Below, piece by piece: positions 15,262 through 23,421 of a DNA stretch of 64,000 bases. The position numbers and the translations under genes are program-made. Each line of letters starts with the position of its first letter. Within the stretch, counting starts at the first letter, position 1. This stretch comes from Pseudomonas sp. JUb42. Lineage in GTDB: Bacteria; Pseudomonadota; Gammaproteobacteria; Pseudomonadales; Pseudomonadaceae. The stretch is from the NCBI RefSeq assembly GCF_024807945.1, contig NZ_JANUFD010000022.1, positions 38,979 through 102,978 of the forward strand, given 5' to 3'. The notes beneath the pieces were generated by a model. The model was not told the origin of the DNA. It ran no database searches and saw nothing but the letters and a program-made list of their open reading frames with translations.

Positions 15262-16665
15262 ATGTCCACCGTACACGCACAAGCCAGTTGGGGAGATTTA
15301 TTGTCCGGGCGCAACGCGGCCTGCTCCATTGCCCTGTCCGGGGGCGTGGCACTGCATGCAATCAACATCTATATCGCCACTACGGTATTGCCCTCGGTGG
15401 TCGGCGAGATCGGCGGGCTGGGCCTGTATGCCTGGAACACCACCCTGTTCGTCGTCGCCTCGATCCTCGGTGCGGCCCTGAGCGGCAAGGTGCTCAGCCG
15501 CCACGGTGCAAAAAATGCCTACAGCCTGGCGGCGTTGCTGTTCGCCAGCGGCAGCCTGATCTGTGCCTTGGCGCCGAACATGCCCAGCATGTTGGCCGGG
15601 CGGACCCTGCAAGGCTTCGGCGGCGGCTTTCTGTTTGCCCTGGGTTACTCGATGATCCAGACCGTCTTCGACGAAAAGCTCTGGCCCAGAGCGATGGCCC
15701 TGGTCTCGGCGATGTGGGGGGTGGCCACCCTGCTCGGCCCGGCCATCGGCGGGATCTTCGCCGAACTCAACGCCTGGCGCGCTGCCTTTGGGGTATTGGT
15801 GCCGCTGACGCTGATTTATCTGCTGTTCGTCTGGATGATCCTGCCCTCCCGTCCCCGCAGCGAAAAAGCGTCGAGCGCGCTGCCGTTAGCGCAGCTGTTC
15901 CTGTTGGCAGCCTCGGTAATGGCGGTCAGCGCCGGCAGCCTGGCCGATGACAGCACCTGGAATATCACCGGCATTATGGTCGCGGCCGTGCTGATCGCCT
16001 GGCTGGTACGTCTGGAGCGCACGCGCCCTTCGCGCCTGCTGCCAAAAGGTGCGCTGCGCTTCGATTCAGCGCTGTTTCCCTTGTACGCCTGCGTCGGCCT
16101 GCTGGTTATCGGCATGACCAGCGAGACCTTCATTCCCTACTTCCTGCAACACCTGCACGGCCAGACCCCACTGCTGTCCGGCTATCTCGCGGCGTTGATG
16201 GCCGCTGGCTGGACGGTGGCGGAAATCATGAGTTCGGGCTGGCAGGGTCGGGGCATCCGCCTGGCCATTATCAACGGCCCGATACTGGTCCTTATCGGCA
16301 TGCTGACGCTGCTGTTCAGCGTACCACTGCACGGCCAGGGCGCCTGGGCAATACTGGCGGCGGTGGGGTCAGGGCAGTTTTTGGTGGGCTTTGGCATCGG
16401 CCTGGGCTGGCCGCATCTGCTGACGCGGATTCTGGTAGTGGCTTCGGAACATGATCAGGACACTGCCGCCTCGTCCATCACCACGGTGCAACTGTTTACC
16501 ACGGCCCTGGGGTCTGCCCTGGCCGGGATGATTGTCAATCTGGGCGGTTTGAATACGCCGGGGGGTATCGAAGGCACGGCGAATGCGGCCTTCTGGTTGT
16601 TCGCACTGTTCAGCGTCGCGCCAGGGCTGGCAATTGCCAGCGCCTGGCGTGCGGCGAGACAGTAA
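15262..16665 (+). CDS. MFS transporter, probable drug/proton antiporter
   Basis: 467 residues from the ATG at 15262, chosen because AAGGAGGCGTC precedes it perfectly. Twelve to fourteen transmembrane helices; loop 2-3 holds the MFS motif-A-like GKVLSRHGAKNAYSLAALLF and helix 5 carries the antiporter motif C-like WGVATLLGPAIGG. It resembles DHA2-type exporters. Its expression is probably controlled by the divergent SufR-like regulator through the AT-rich spacer (15155-15261). Substrate unknown. Confidence 0.88.
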   Translation: MSTVHAQASWGDLLSGRNAACSIALSGGVALHAINIYIATTVLPSVVGEIGGLGLYAWNTTLFVVASILGAALSGKVLSRHGAKNAYSLAALLFASGSLICALAPNMPSMLAGRTLQGFGGGFLFALGYSMIQTVFDEKLWPRAMALVSAMWGVATLLGPAIGGIFAELNAWRAAFGVLVPLTLIYLLFVWMILPSRPRSEKASSALPLAQLFLLAASVMAVSAGSLADDSTWNITGIMVAAVLIAWLVRLERTRPSRLLPKGALRFDSALFPLYACVGLLVIGMTSETFIPYFLQHLHGQTPLLSGYLAALMAAGWTVAEIMSSGWQGRGIRLAIINGPILVLIGMLTLLFSVPLHGQGAWAILAAVGSGQFLVGFGIGLGWPHLLTRILVVASEHDQDTAASSITTVQLFTTALGSALAGMIVNLGGLNTPGGIEGTANAAFWLFALFSVAPGLAIASAWRAARQ

Positions 16666-16708
16666 AAGATCTCACGACAACACCGAAATGCTGGGTCAAC
16701 TTGCTGGA

Positions 16709-16801
16709 TGTGGGAGCCGGCTTGCTGGCGATCGAGTTCACAGCACTCGCGATAGCGTCGGAACCTGATACACCGCCATCGCCAGCAAGCTGGCTCCCAC
16801 A
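16709..16801. repeat. REPIN, GGAGCCGGCTTGCTGGCGAT type
   Basis: TGTGGGAGCCGGCTTGCTGG and CGCCAGCAAGCTGGCTCCCA arms enclose about 45 bp between the MFS and ggt genes, which are convergent. Confidence 0.85.
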
Positions 16802-16865
16802 GAACCTCATTCCAAATCAGGAGTTATAGGGCCTTCATAATAACGGCCCCATCACCCCCTGCTGA

Positions 16866-18593
16866 TCAGTAACCCAACGAAAGCCCGGTATTGCGCCGTG
16901 GATCATTGGCGCCATAGAAGCGGTTGTTACCCACAGGTTTGCCACCCAGGGACGGGGCGCCGACCAGAATCGCCGCCAGATGGTTGGCAGGTTGTGCCCC
17001 GGCGAACTTGTGGCCCCAGCTCTCCATAAGCTTTTTGGTGTCCGGGCTGAGGGCATAAGGTTCCAGGTTGGTCGAATCCGGCATCCATTGCTGGTGGAAG
17101 CGCGGCGCATCGACGGCTTCCTGGATGGTCATGCCATAGTCGATCACGTTAAGCATGGTCAGCAGGGTCGCGGTAATGATACGGCTGCCGCCCGGGGTGC
17201 CGACGACCATCACGGCCTTGCCATCCTTGGTCACGATGGTCGGGCTCATGGACGACAGTGGCGTCTTGCCCGGCGCGATGGCATTGGCTTCACCCTGGAC
17301 CAGGCCGTACATGTTCGGCACACCGACCTTGACAGTGAAGTCGTCCATTTCGTCGTTGAGGATCACCCCGGTCTTGCTGGCCATGACCCCGGCACCGAAC
17401 CAGTCGTTGAGGGTGTAGGTCACCGATACCGCGTTGCCCCACTTGTCGACGATGGAGTAATGAGTGGTGTTGTTGCCTTCATGGGGCGAAACGCCCGGCT
17501 TGATCTCGCTGGAAATCCCGGCTTTCTGCGGATCGATCGCGGCGCGCAGCTTCGCGGCGTAGTCCTTGTCCAGCAGATGGCTGACAGGATTTTTGACGAA
17601 GTCCGGGTCACCCAGGTAACTGTTGCGGTCGACATAGGCGTGGCGCATGGCCTCGATCTGGTAATGCGTGCCCTGGGCCGAACGGAAGCCCAGATCCGGC
17701 ATCGGATAGCCTTCGAGGATGTTCATGATTTCGCAAATGATCACCCCGCCAGAGCTCGGTGGTGGTGCCGAGACCACATGGTAGCCGCGATAATCGCACT
17801 CGATGGGCGCCAGTTCACGGGTCTTGTAGTGATCAAGGTCTGCCTGGGTAATGATGCCCTTGCCGGCCTGACTGGAATCGACAATAGCCTTGGCTACCCA
17901 GCCCTTGTAGAAACCGTCACTGCCTTTCGCGGAAATCTCCCGCAGAGTCTTGGCCAGGTCTTTCTGCACCAGTTGCTGCCCGACCTGCATCGGTTCGCCC
18001 TTGTTCAGGAAAATCGCGCCGGAGTCCTTGCTGTCCTTGCGGAATTCTTCAGTGGCGGTGGACAACAGGTCGACATCACCCTGCTCCAGAGCAAAACCCT
18101 TCTCGGCCAGTTGGATGGCCGGGGCTATGACCTCGGCGCGTTTTTTCGTGCCGTACTTGCTCAGCGCCATTTCCATGCCCGACACCGTACCCGGCACACC
18201 CACGGCCAGGTGGCCCTTGGCACTCAGGTTCGGCACCACGTTGCCGTCCTTGTCCAGGTACATATTGGCAGTCGCGGCCAGCGGGGCTTTTTCGCGGAAG
18301 TCGAGGAACGTCTTGCGGCCGTCAGCCAGCTGGATGGTCATGAAACCACCACCACCGAGGTTGCCCGCTGCCGGATAGACCACGGCCAGGGCATAACCCA
18401 CTGCTACAGCGGCATCGACGGCATTACCACCGGACTTGAGCACATCGACACCGACATGGGTGGCCAGATGCTGAGCGGTGACCACCATGCCGTTTTCACC
18501 GGCAACCGGGGCTACGGAGGCCGCTTGAGAGGAGGAATAGGCAAGGATAAGCGCCGTCGCGATCAGCGACCGGGCAAGGGGCTCGAACTTCAT
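16866..18593 (-). CDS. ggt: Gamma-glutamyltransferase, periplasmic
   Basis: A 575-residue Ntn-hydrolase precursor with a signal peptide (residues 1-24, SSSQAAS). It cleaves itself before the nucleophile Thr376 (NNTTHYSIVDKWGN), giving large and small subunits. The binding-site segments AGNLGGGGFM, PPPSSGG and the lid loop MDDFT (NDEMDDFT) are intact. It hydrolyses glutathione and other gamma-glutamyl compounds in the periplasm. Transcribed alone; a 363-bp spacer separates it from the divergent GGDEF gene. Full length, no missing residues. Confidence 0.95.
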   Translation of the reverse strand: MKFEPLARSLIATALILAYSSSQAASVAPVAGENGMVVTAQHLATHVGVDVLKSGGNAVDAAVAVGYALAVVYPAAGNLGGGGFMTIQLADGRKTFLDFREKAPLAATANMYLDKDGNVVPNLSAKGHLAVGVPGTVSGMEMALSKYGTKKRAEVIAPAIQLAEKGFALEQGDVDLLSTATEEFRKDSKDSGAIFLNKGEPMQVGQQLVQKDLAKTLREISAKGSDGFYKGWVAKAIVDSSQAGKGIITQADLDHYKTRELAPIECDYRGYHVVSAPPPSSGGVIICEIMNILEGYPMPDLGFRSAQGTHYQIEAMRHAYVDRNSYLGDPDFVKNPVSHLLDKDYAAKLRAAIDPQKAGISSEIKPGVSPHEGNNTTHYSIVDKWGNAVSVTYTLNDWFGAGVMASKTGVILNDEMDDFTVKVGVPNMYGLVQGEANAIAPGKTPLSSMSPTIVTKDGKAVMVVGTPGGSRIITATLLTMLNVIDYGMTIQEAVDAPRFHQQWMPDSTNLEPYALSPDTKKLMESWGHKFAGAQPANHLAAILVGAPSLGGKPVGNNRFYGANDPRRNTGLSLGY

Positions 18594-18956
18594 GAGTCGA
18601 TCTCTTCTTATGGTTTAAGTCAGGATAATCAGAACGGCATGAAGGATGCTTGTAACCCTGATGACTGCGGTCTTGAGCGGCATCCTTGCTGTCGAACGCT
18701 GATAACGTAACGTTTCAAAACAATTTTACCTAGAAGATTTTTGTCTCTGTGCTCACGTACCGACTGACAGGTCACACTGGCGATTACCGCTTCACCGGCT
18801 ACATTTCGTGACAAAAGGTCTATTATTTTCAGGGCTTGTCGGCGTCATCGCGCGCCATGTCGTACGTACAGTGTCGATCCGCCAGGGGCCTTTGCCCGCA
18901 GAACGATTGAGATCGCGTACTTTTGCCAGTCAGCCTTCGGCCAAAGGGACAATTTC
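18594..18956. other. Intergenic region between ggt and the diguanylate cyclase gene
   Basis: 363 bp without a gene holding both divergent promoters. The one structure seen is the inverted repeat AAGGATGC (18642-18649) / GCATCCTT (18680-18687), which lies in the ggt 5' untranslated region and could form a leader hairpin. No consensus promoter boxes or riboswitch recognised. Confidence 0.4.
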
Positions 18957-20813
18957 ATGCTTGCACCCCCAGCGAACACGGCGGAGTCCACACGCATCAG
19001 GCTGTTGCACGCACTCAATCTGCTCGATACCGATCCCGAACCGGTCTTCGACCGTATCACCCGTTTGCTGGCCCAGACCCTGGACGTGCCCATTGCTCTG
19101 GTTTCCCTGGTCGACACCGAGCGGCAGTGGTTCAAATCCGCCGTCGGCCTGAACGTGCGCGAAACGCCGCGCGAGCTTGCCTTTTGCGATCATGCGATCC
19201 GTTGCAGCGAAACCATGGTGGTCGAAGACGCCACCCGTGATGAACGCTTCTCCGATAACCTGCTGGTGACCGGCGAGCCGCAGATTCGCTTCTATGCCGG
19301 CGCCCCTCTGCGTACCAACGACGGCTATGCCATGGGCACCCTGTGCGCCATCGATTCGCGCCCGCGCACGCTGAGTGTCGAGCACGCGCAGATTCTTGAA
19401 GATCTGGCGCAGATCGTCAGTCGAGAATTCCAACTACGCGAGGCGGCCCTGCTGTCGCGCAGCCAGTTGCGCGTCTCGGATCGGCAGATCAAGGCTGCCG
19501 AGCGCAAATTTCAAGAAGTCTTCGAGCAGGCCGGTTCCGGCATGGCCCTGGTCGCCCCGAATGGCGGCTGGCTGAAGCTCAATAAAGCCTTCAAGGGCAT
19601 CATTGGCTACACCGATGAACAGATCAGTGGGCTGACCTTCCAGGACATCACGGTTGCCGAAGACCTTGAACTGGACCTCTCCAATCTCCAACGCCTGAAC
19701 GCCGGCGAGATTGATCGCTACGAACTGGAAAAGCGTTATATCCGCCACGATCGCAGTATTGTCTGGGTGCACATGACCGTGACCCAGTATGTCGATGAAA
19801 ACGGCAAGCCCGATTACTACCTGGCCGTCATCAACGACATCCAGGCGCGCAAGGAAGCGGAACAGGCCCGGGAAGAGATCACCCAGCAACTGGAACAGCG
19901 GGTCAACGAACGCACCCGCGATCTGCGCCAGCGCGAAGCCGAGCTGCGCGCCGTGCTCGAACACACCAACGATGCCTATGTGTGCATGGATGAAAAAGGC
20001 ATCGTCACCGCCTGGAACCGCAAGGCCGAGCAGACCTTCGGCTGGGCGCGCAGTGAAGCCATCGGCGGGCAGATCGACAGCATGCTTAGCCCTCAGGGCA
20101 GCTACCAACCCCTGCGCGAAGGTATCCAACGTTACATGACCAGCCGCGATGCCCAGCAACTGGGGCGGCGCCTGGAATTTCCAGCGCAACGCAAGGACGG
20201 CAGCACCATTCCGGTGGAGGTGCATATCAACGCCATCCATGTGGAGAACAAAACCCTGTTCAACGCCTTCCTGCACGAGATTTCAGAACGCAAGCTCAAG
20301 GAGGTCAAACGCGAACGCGAGGCCTTGCAGGACGCCCTCACCGGCCTGCTCAACCGCCGCGCGATGATGGAAACCCTGCCAAAGGCGATCATTGCCGCTC
20401 GGGGGGAAAAGCGCTCGCTGGCCCTGCTGTTCATTGACCTGGACGGTTTCAAGGCGGTCAACGATGTGTTCGGCCATGATATCGGTGACGAACTGCTCAA
20501 GACCGTCTCCCAACGTCTGATCGACAACCTGCGCGGCAGCGACGCAGTGTTTCGCCTGGCAGGGGACGAATTCACCGTGCTGCTCGACCATGCCGAATCC
20601 CTGGACCACGCCCGCAGCGTTGCCGACAAGCTGCGCATCGCCATCAGCGCGCCGCTGCATTTGCGCGGCAATACCGTACATGTCCAGGCCAGCATCGGCC
20701 TGTCACTGTTCGGCAACAAGGACCCGCGCACTCCGGAACAACTGGTCAAGGACGCCGACAGCGCCATGTACCGGGCCAAGCGTGGCGGAAGGAATCAGGT
20801 GGAGGTGGCCTGA
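18957..20813 (+). CDS. Diguanylate cyclase with GAF and two PAS domains
   Basis: 618 residues, no transmembrane helix. N-terminal GAF (about 15-160, DVPIALVSLVDTERQWFKSA), PAS 1 (about 180-300), a short coiled coil, PAS 2 (about 330-450) and a GGDEF domain (about 460-618). The signature is AGDEF at 535-539 instead of GGDEF, a variant found in active enzymes. An inhibitory-site RxxD (RGSD, 526-529) sits five residues before it, so product feedback is likely. It makes c-di-GMP in response to unknown signals. There is no EAL domain. Confidence 0.92.
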   Translation: MLAPPANTAESTRIRLLHALNLLDTDPEPVFDRITRLLAQTLDVPIALVSLVDTERQWFKSAVGLNVRETPRELAFCDHAIRCSETMVVEDATRDERFSDNLLVTGEPQIRFYAGAPLRTNDGYAMGTLCAIDSRPRTLSVEHAQILEDLAQIVSREFQLREAALLSRSQLRVSDRQIKAAERKFQEVFEQAGSGMALVAPNGGWLKLNKAFKGIIGYTDEQISGLTFQDITVAEDLELDLSNLQRLNAGEIDRYELEKRYIRHDRSIVWVHMTVTQYVDENGKPDYYLAVINDIQARKEAEQAREEITQQLEQRVNERTRDLRQREAELRAVLEHTNDAYVCMDEKGIVTAWNRKAEQTFGWARSEAIGGQIDSMLSPQGSYQPLREGIQRYMTSRDAQQLGRRLEFPAQRKDGSTIPVEVHINAIHVENKTLFNAFLHEISERKLKEVKREREALQDALTGLLNRRAMMETLPKAIIAARGEKRSLALLFIDLDGFKAVNDVFGHDIGDELLKTVSQRLIDNLRGSDAVFRLAGDEFTVLLDHAESLDHARSVADKLRIAISAPLHLRGNTVHVQASIGLSLFGNKDPRTPEQLVKDADSAMYRAKRGGRNQVEVA

Positions 20814-20824
20814 AATCGCTTTTC

Positions 20825-20910
20825 GTGGGAGCGTGGCTTGCCCGCGAATTATTCAATGCGGTGTGCCTCGCATTGTATATCGCTCGCTTCGCGGCAAGCC
20901 TCGCTCCAAC
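20825..20910. repeat. REPIN, GGAGCGTGGCTTGCCCGCGAA type
   Basis: CGTGGGAGCGTGGCTTGCCC left arm and TTCGCGGCAAGCCTCGCTCC right arm around a ~40-bp spacer that itself includes a small internal repeat (AATGCGGTGTGCCTCGCATT). Confidence 0.75.
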
Positions 20911-21053
20911 GGTCATGACGGCAACATCTGCGCCAACCGCCAAATTGGAAAAACTGTACAGGCCGCCGATGCATAAGAAGTCGCCCCTGCCCAGGCGCTT
21001 TGCAGCCTGCGCTGATAACTCCAGTGCCAAAGAAAGTGTCTTTTGTAAAAAAA

Positions 21054-21079
21054 TGTAGTGCTTTAAATATTTCACTACA
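21054..21079. promoter_or_regulatory. Inverted repeat TGTAGT-N14-ACTACA (operator candidate 1)
   Basis: TGTAGTG at 21054-21060 and CACTACA at 21073-21079 form a 7-bp inverted repeat across 26 bp, seven bases upstream of a TTGACG -35 box. Centred near -54, a typical position for an activator. Confidence 0.65.
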
Positions 21080-21085
21080 AAACTA

Positions 21086-21114
21086 TTGACGACGCTTCGT
21101 TCCCCTTGCATGAT
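21086..21114 (+). promoter_or_regulatory. Promoter candidate of the first paralogue unit
   Basis: TTGACG (21086-21091), 17-bp spacer, CATGAT (21109-21114). Transcription would begin near 21121, giving a ~350-nt 5' leader before the gene at 21470. Confidence 0.45.
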
Positions 21115-21195
21115 GCAGACGTCTTCCCACCGGAAGCATTGAAAAGAGCATCACCAGTGACTTCGACGAGCTGTCAGGTCACTACCGGGAATTTG

Positions 21196-21230
21196 TACTG
21201 CCCACAAGGCAGATTGATGAAGCAGAACCG
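21196..21230 (+). ncRNA. Conserved leader block with CTGCC-CACAA-GGCAG hairpin (copy 1)
   Basis: CTGCCCACAAGGCAG at 21198-21212 can fold as a 5-bp stem with loop CACAA; the ~34 bases around it (to 21230) recur almost unchanged before the second paralogue at 21929-21963. Conservation between duplicated leaders whose flanks have diverged points to a functional RNA or DNA element. Confidence 0.45.
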
Positions 21231-21340
21231 GCCTGAACCGTCTGCAACGACGAGAATAGCTGGCGAAACGTCCTCAAGACGCTTGTGGCTGACCCTCAGT
21301 GTCACCCGCCGCCAACCCTCGCCTTTGCCTGACAGAACCC

Positions 21341-21366
21341 TGTAGTCACAAAACCAGTGCACTACA
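21341..21366. promoter_or_regulatory. Inverted repeat TGTAGT-N14-ACTACA (operator candidate 2)
   Basis: TGTAGT at 21341-21346 and ACTACA at 21361-21366, the same half-sites and spacing as candidate 1, found 104 bp before the gene at 21470. Confidence 0.6.
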
Positions 21367-21469
21367 TCGGTGAATGTTCAATCCGTCTTCTGCCCTCGAC
21401 AAGCAACTACGTGTCGTCTCAATTTGCAGCGCCACGAATCAATTCAACGAGTGGTAAAGGGGCATGAAC

Positions 21470-21805
21470 ATGGAACTGAATCTGAACAACCAACCGACCG
21501 TCGACGAACTCGCTCAACTGTTCGCCAAGCAGAAAGACACCCTGGACGATCACGTTCTCTGGGTCTGCGAGGAAGGCGGCATTCACATCGACCGTCTGGC
21601 ACCAAACACCGACGAAACCGAGCTGGAGCGGGTTCATCCGCGCATGCGTGCCCGTCTGCGCACCTACCGTCGGGGCAAGGGCTACGTCGGCAAGAAGGCC
21701 GCCGCTGACCACGAGTTCATGGGCCGCGTATTGCGCACCCTGCAAAGCGAATGGCCGGAAGCACAAAAGCAGTCCGAGGTTCGCATCCTCGACCGTTACT
21801 GCTGA
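21470..21805 (+). CDS. Hypothetical protein, first of two tandem paralogues (111 aa)
   Basis: A 111-residue protein starting MELNLNNQPTVDEL. I prefer ATG 21470 to ATG 21464 because it aligns with the paralogue's start and puts AAAGGGG at the right distance. It shares most residues with the protein at 22080-22412: NLNNQPT.DELAQLFA at the N-terminus, KDTLDDHVLW, and in the second half MRARLRTYRRG.GYVGKKAAAD.EFMGRVL.TL.SEW, ending in a conserved RxxDRxC. The basic RLRTYRRGKGYVGKK segment suggests nucleic-acid or partner binding. No family I can name. Full-length and not degenerating, so both copies are probably under selection. Confidence 0.8.
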   Translation: MELNLNNQPTVDELAQLFAKQKDTLDDHVLWVCEEGGIHIDRLAPNTDETELERVHPRMRARLRTYRRGKGYVGKKAAADHEFMGRVLRTLQSEWPEAQKQSEVRILDRYC

Positions 21806-21821
21806 GTGCCAGGCGTGACTA

Positions 21822-21846
21822 TGTAGTCACTGAAAAATCCACTACA
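21822..21846. promoter_or_regulatory. Inverted repeat TGTAGT-N13-ACTACA (operator candidate 3)
   Basis: TGTAGT at 21822-21827 and ACTACA at 21841-21846, spacing one base shorter than the other two. It begins 16 bp after the first paralogue's stop, at the head of the second unit's leader. Confidence 0.6.
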
Positions 21847-21928
21847 GAAATCGCCGACGGCCCCCGATCGGGGCACGAAAGCACAGGAACCAGCAGGTCG
21901 ACGAGCCGTCCGCCTGCTTCTGCAAAGG

Positions 21929-21963
21929 TGCTGCCCACAAGGCAGATTGAAGAAACGGAACCA
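21929..21963 (+). ncRNA. Conserved leader block with CTGCC-CACAA-GGCAG hairpin (copy 2)
   Basis: CTGCCCACAAGGCAG at 21931-21945 followed by ATTGAAGAAACGGAACC, matching copy 1 (ATTGATGAAGCAGAACC). Upstream TCGACGAGCCGTC also matches TCGACGAGCTGTC of copy 1, so the leader was duplicated together with the gene. Confidence 0.45.
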
Positions 21964-22079
21964 CTGGCACAAGCGTTGTGTAGCAGCCGCCTACCCCGGC
22001 TACATGCAATGTCCAAGGCCCGGTTCTGCGCCATTACGGCGCCACGTATCCACTCAATCCGTAAACAAGGGGCAAGACC

Positions 22080-22412
22080 ATGATCAATCTGAACAACCAA
22101 CCGACCATCGACGAACTGGCACAACTCTTCGCCGCGCGCAAAGACACCCTGGACGATCACGTTCTGTGGATCTGCGAGGAAGGCCGCGTGCATATCGACC
22201 CGGTAGCACCCTGCTCGCCGGCCAGCGATTCGGGCAGCGTGCACCCGAAGATGCGCGCCCGCCTGCGCACCTACCGCCGCGGTCATGGCTACGTCGGCAA
22301 AAAGGCCGCCGCCGACCGTGAATTCATGGGCCGTGTCCTGCACACCCTGAAGTCCGAATGGCACCAGACCCAGAGCCAGAAAGACGTGCGGTTTGTTGAT
22401 CGGTTCTGTTAA
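22080..22412 (+). CDS. Hypothetical protein, second of two tandem paralogues (110 aa)
   Basis: A 110-residue paralogue of the preceding gene, start MINLNNQPTIDEL with AAGGGGC seven bases upstream. The N-terminal third and the C-terminal half are nearly the same as in the first copy; the middle (PVAPCSPASDSGSV against RLAPNTDETELERV) has diverged. It carries its own copy of the leader, hairpin block and inverted repeat, so the two genes are likely controlled alike but transcribed separately or by read-through. Function unknown. Confidence 0.8.
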   Translation: MINLNNQPTIDELAQLFAARKDTLDDHVLWICEEGRVHIDPVAPCSPASDSGSVHPKMRARLRTYRRGHGYVGKKAAADREFMGRVLHTLKSEWHQTQSQKDVRFVDRFC

Positions 22413-22430
22413 TCCGGGCAACCGCAGACT

Positions 22431-22523
22431 CCGTTGGAGCGTGGCTTGCCCGCGAATCGAACACCTCGGTTTATCTGATGAACCGCGTTATCGTTCTTCG
22501 CGGGCAAGCCACGCTCCAACGGG
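22431..22523. repeat. REPIN, GGAGCGTGGCTTGCCCGCGAA type
   Basis: CCGTTGGAGCGTGGCTTGCC and GGCAAGCCACGCTCCAACGG are perfect inverted arms with a ~50-bp spacer; lies between the convergent second paralogue and DUF202 gene. Confidence 0.88.
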
Positions 22524-22534
22524 TTATGCATTCG

Positions 22535-22876
22535 TTAGAAAAACGCCACCGCATAAATCCCATACAGACTCAGCCCCCCAACCCCCGCCCCCAGCAGCGC
22601 AATCTCCAGCAGCGGAGCCGACAGGCGTTCCTCACGAATACCGGTAATGCTGCGTCGGTAGCGCCAGCGCAAGCCCACCTGAATGCCCAGGCTCAATAAC
22701 AGCGCGACAACTATGGGCAGCACCGCAAGAATGCCGAACTGAGGAATCCAGCGCAGGAACAGCGTGCAGGCCACCACCAGGGTCATCAGGGTGCGGCGCC
22801 AGGCCAGCAGGGTCCGCTCCGGTTGCAGGCCGGGGTCGTTATGGGCGACGAGTTCGGGCGTAGCGCGACGGTTCAC
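22535..22876 (-). CDS. DUF202 family small membrane protein
   Basis: 113 residues with three transmembrane helices, beginning with the DUF202 signature LQPERTLLAWRRTLMTLVV (about residues 17-35). Overlaps the start of the upstream DUF202 gene's stop by 4 bp (ATGA), so the two are translationally coupled and probably form a heteromer, as in E. coli yidG/yidH. Function of the family is unknown. Confidence 0.87.
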   Translation of the reverse strand: MNRRATPELVAHNDPGLQPERTLLAWRRTLMTLVVACTLFLRWIPQFGILAVLPIVVALLLSLGIQVGLRWRYRRSITGIREERLSAPLLEIALLGAGVGGLSLYGIYAVAFF

Positions 22877-23277
22877 GAGGCGCGATAAGTAAGGAAAGCG
22901 ATCAGGCCCGCCGCTACCAACGCACCGCCCAGGGACAGGATCGGCACCAGCAACGGCAAAGGCAGGGGTTTGCGCTGACGCATGGCGCGCTCCACCCGCA
23001 GCCAGCGTACGCAGGCGCTGGCACTGAGCAGCAGGGCCAGGACCAACAAGGTCAGGGCCACGGCCTTGCGCAGCCCCGGGTCGAAGACCTCGGCGGTAAA
23101 GGCTTCAACGGCGATACCACCGGCCATCAGCGCCAGGGCGGTACGGATCCAGGCCAGGAACGTGCGTTCGTTGGCCAGAGTGAAGCGCGGATCCGGCTCG
23201 CAGCCGCCGCCCAGCAAGGCGCTGGAAATTTTGTCGCGATCAGGGGCCGTTGGTTTTGGGTGATCCTGTGAGTTCAT
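22873..23277 (-). CDS. DUF202 family protein, YidH-like
   Basis: 134 residues, three transmembrane helices after a hydrophilic N-terminus; carries the DUF202 motif LANERTFLAWIRTALALMAGG (about 34-54). First gene of the pair with the shorter DUF202 protein, with a 4-bp overlap. The YidH-type N-terminus and motif make the family assignment firm; role unknown. Confidence 0.88.
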   Translation of the reverse strand: MNSQDHPKPTAPDRDKISSALLGGGCEPDPRFTLANERTFLAWIRTALALMAGGIAVEAFTAEVFDPGLRKAVALTLLVLALLLSASACVRWLRVERAMRQRKPLPLPLLVPILSLGGALVAAGLIAFLTYRAS

Positions 23278-23298
23278 GTCGCACCGCAGCTGGATAAA

Positions 23299-23326
23299 GG
23301 CTTATGCACATTTCGTTGGATAAGCC
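23299..23326 (-). terminator. Hairpin after the SDR gene
   Basis: GGCTTAT (23299-23305) and ATAAGCC (23320-23326) pair across a 14-nt loop; on the minus strand the stem is followed by TTTATCC. A modest intrinsic terminator separating the SDR gene from the DUF202 pair. Confidence 0.4.
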
Positions 23327-23421
23327 ACGAAAAAGGCATTTGCCCACCAGTCTGCATGCCTGCGCGACATTAGTCGATGTCAGCGTCGCTCCCTGCAACG
23401 CCCCCGTCGCACTTGAAAATA

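Larger units (their letters stand above)
20814..21469. other. Intergenic/leader region of the tandem paralogue locus
   Basis: 656 bp without a convincing gene. It holds a REPIN (20825-20910), then an AT-rich stretch with the first TGTAGT/ACTACA inverted repeat, a promoter candidate, a conserved hairpin block and a second inverted repeat, leading to the gene at 21470. The features are listed separately. Confidence 0.7.

Noticed and set aside
16980..18710. Long antisense frame over ggt
   Set aside because: The ggt product is complete with signal peptide and catalytic Thr; the antisense frame shows no family features.
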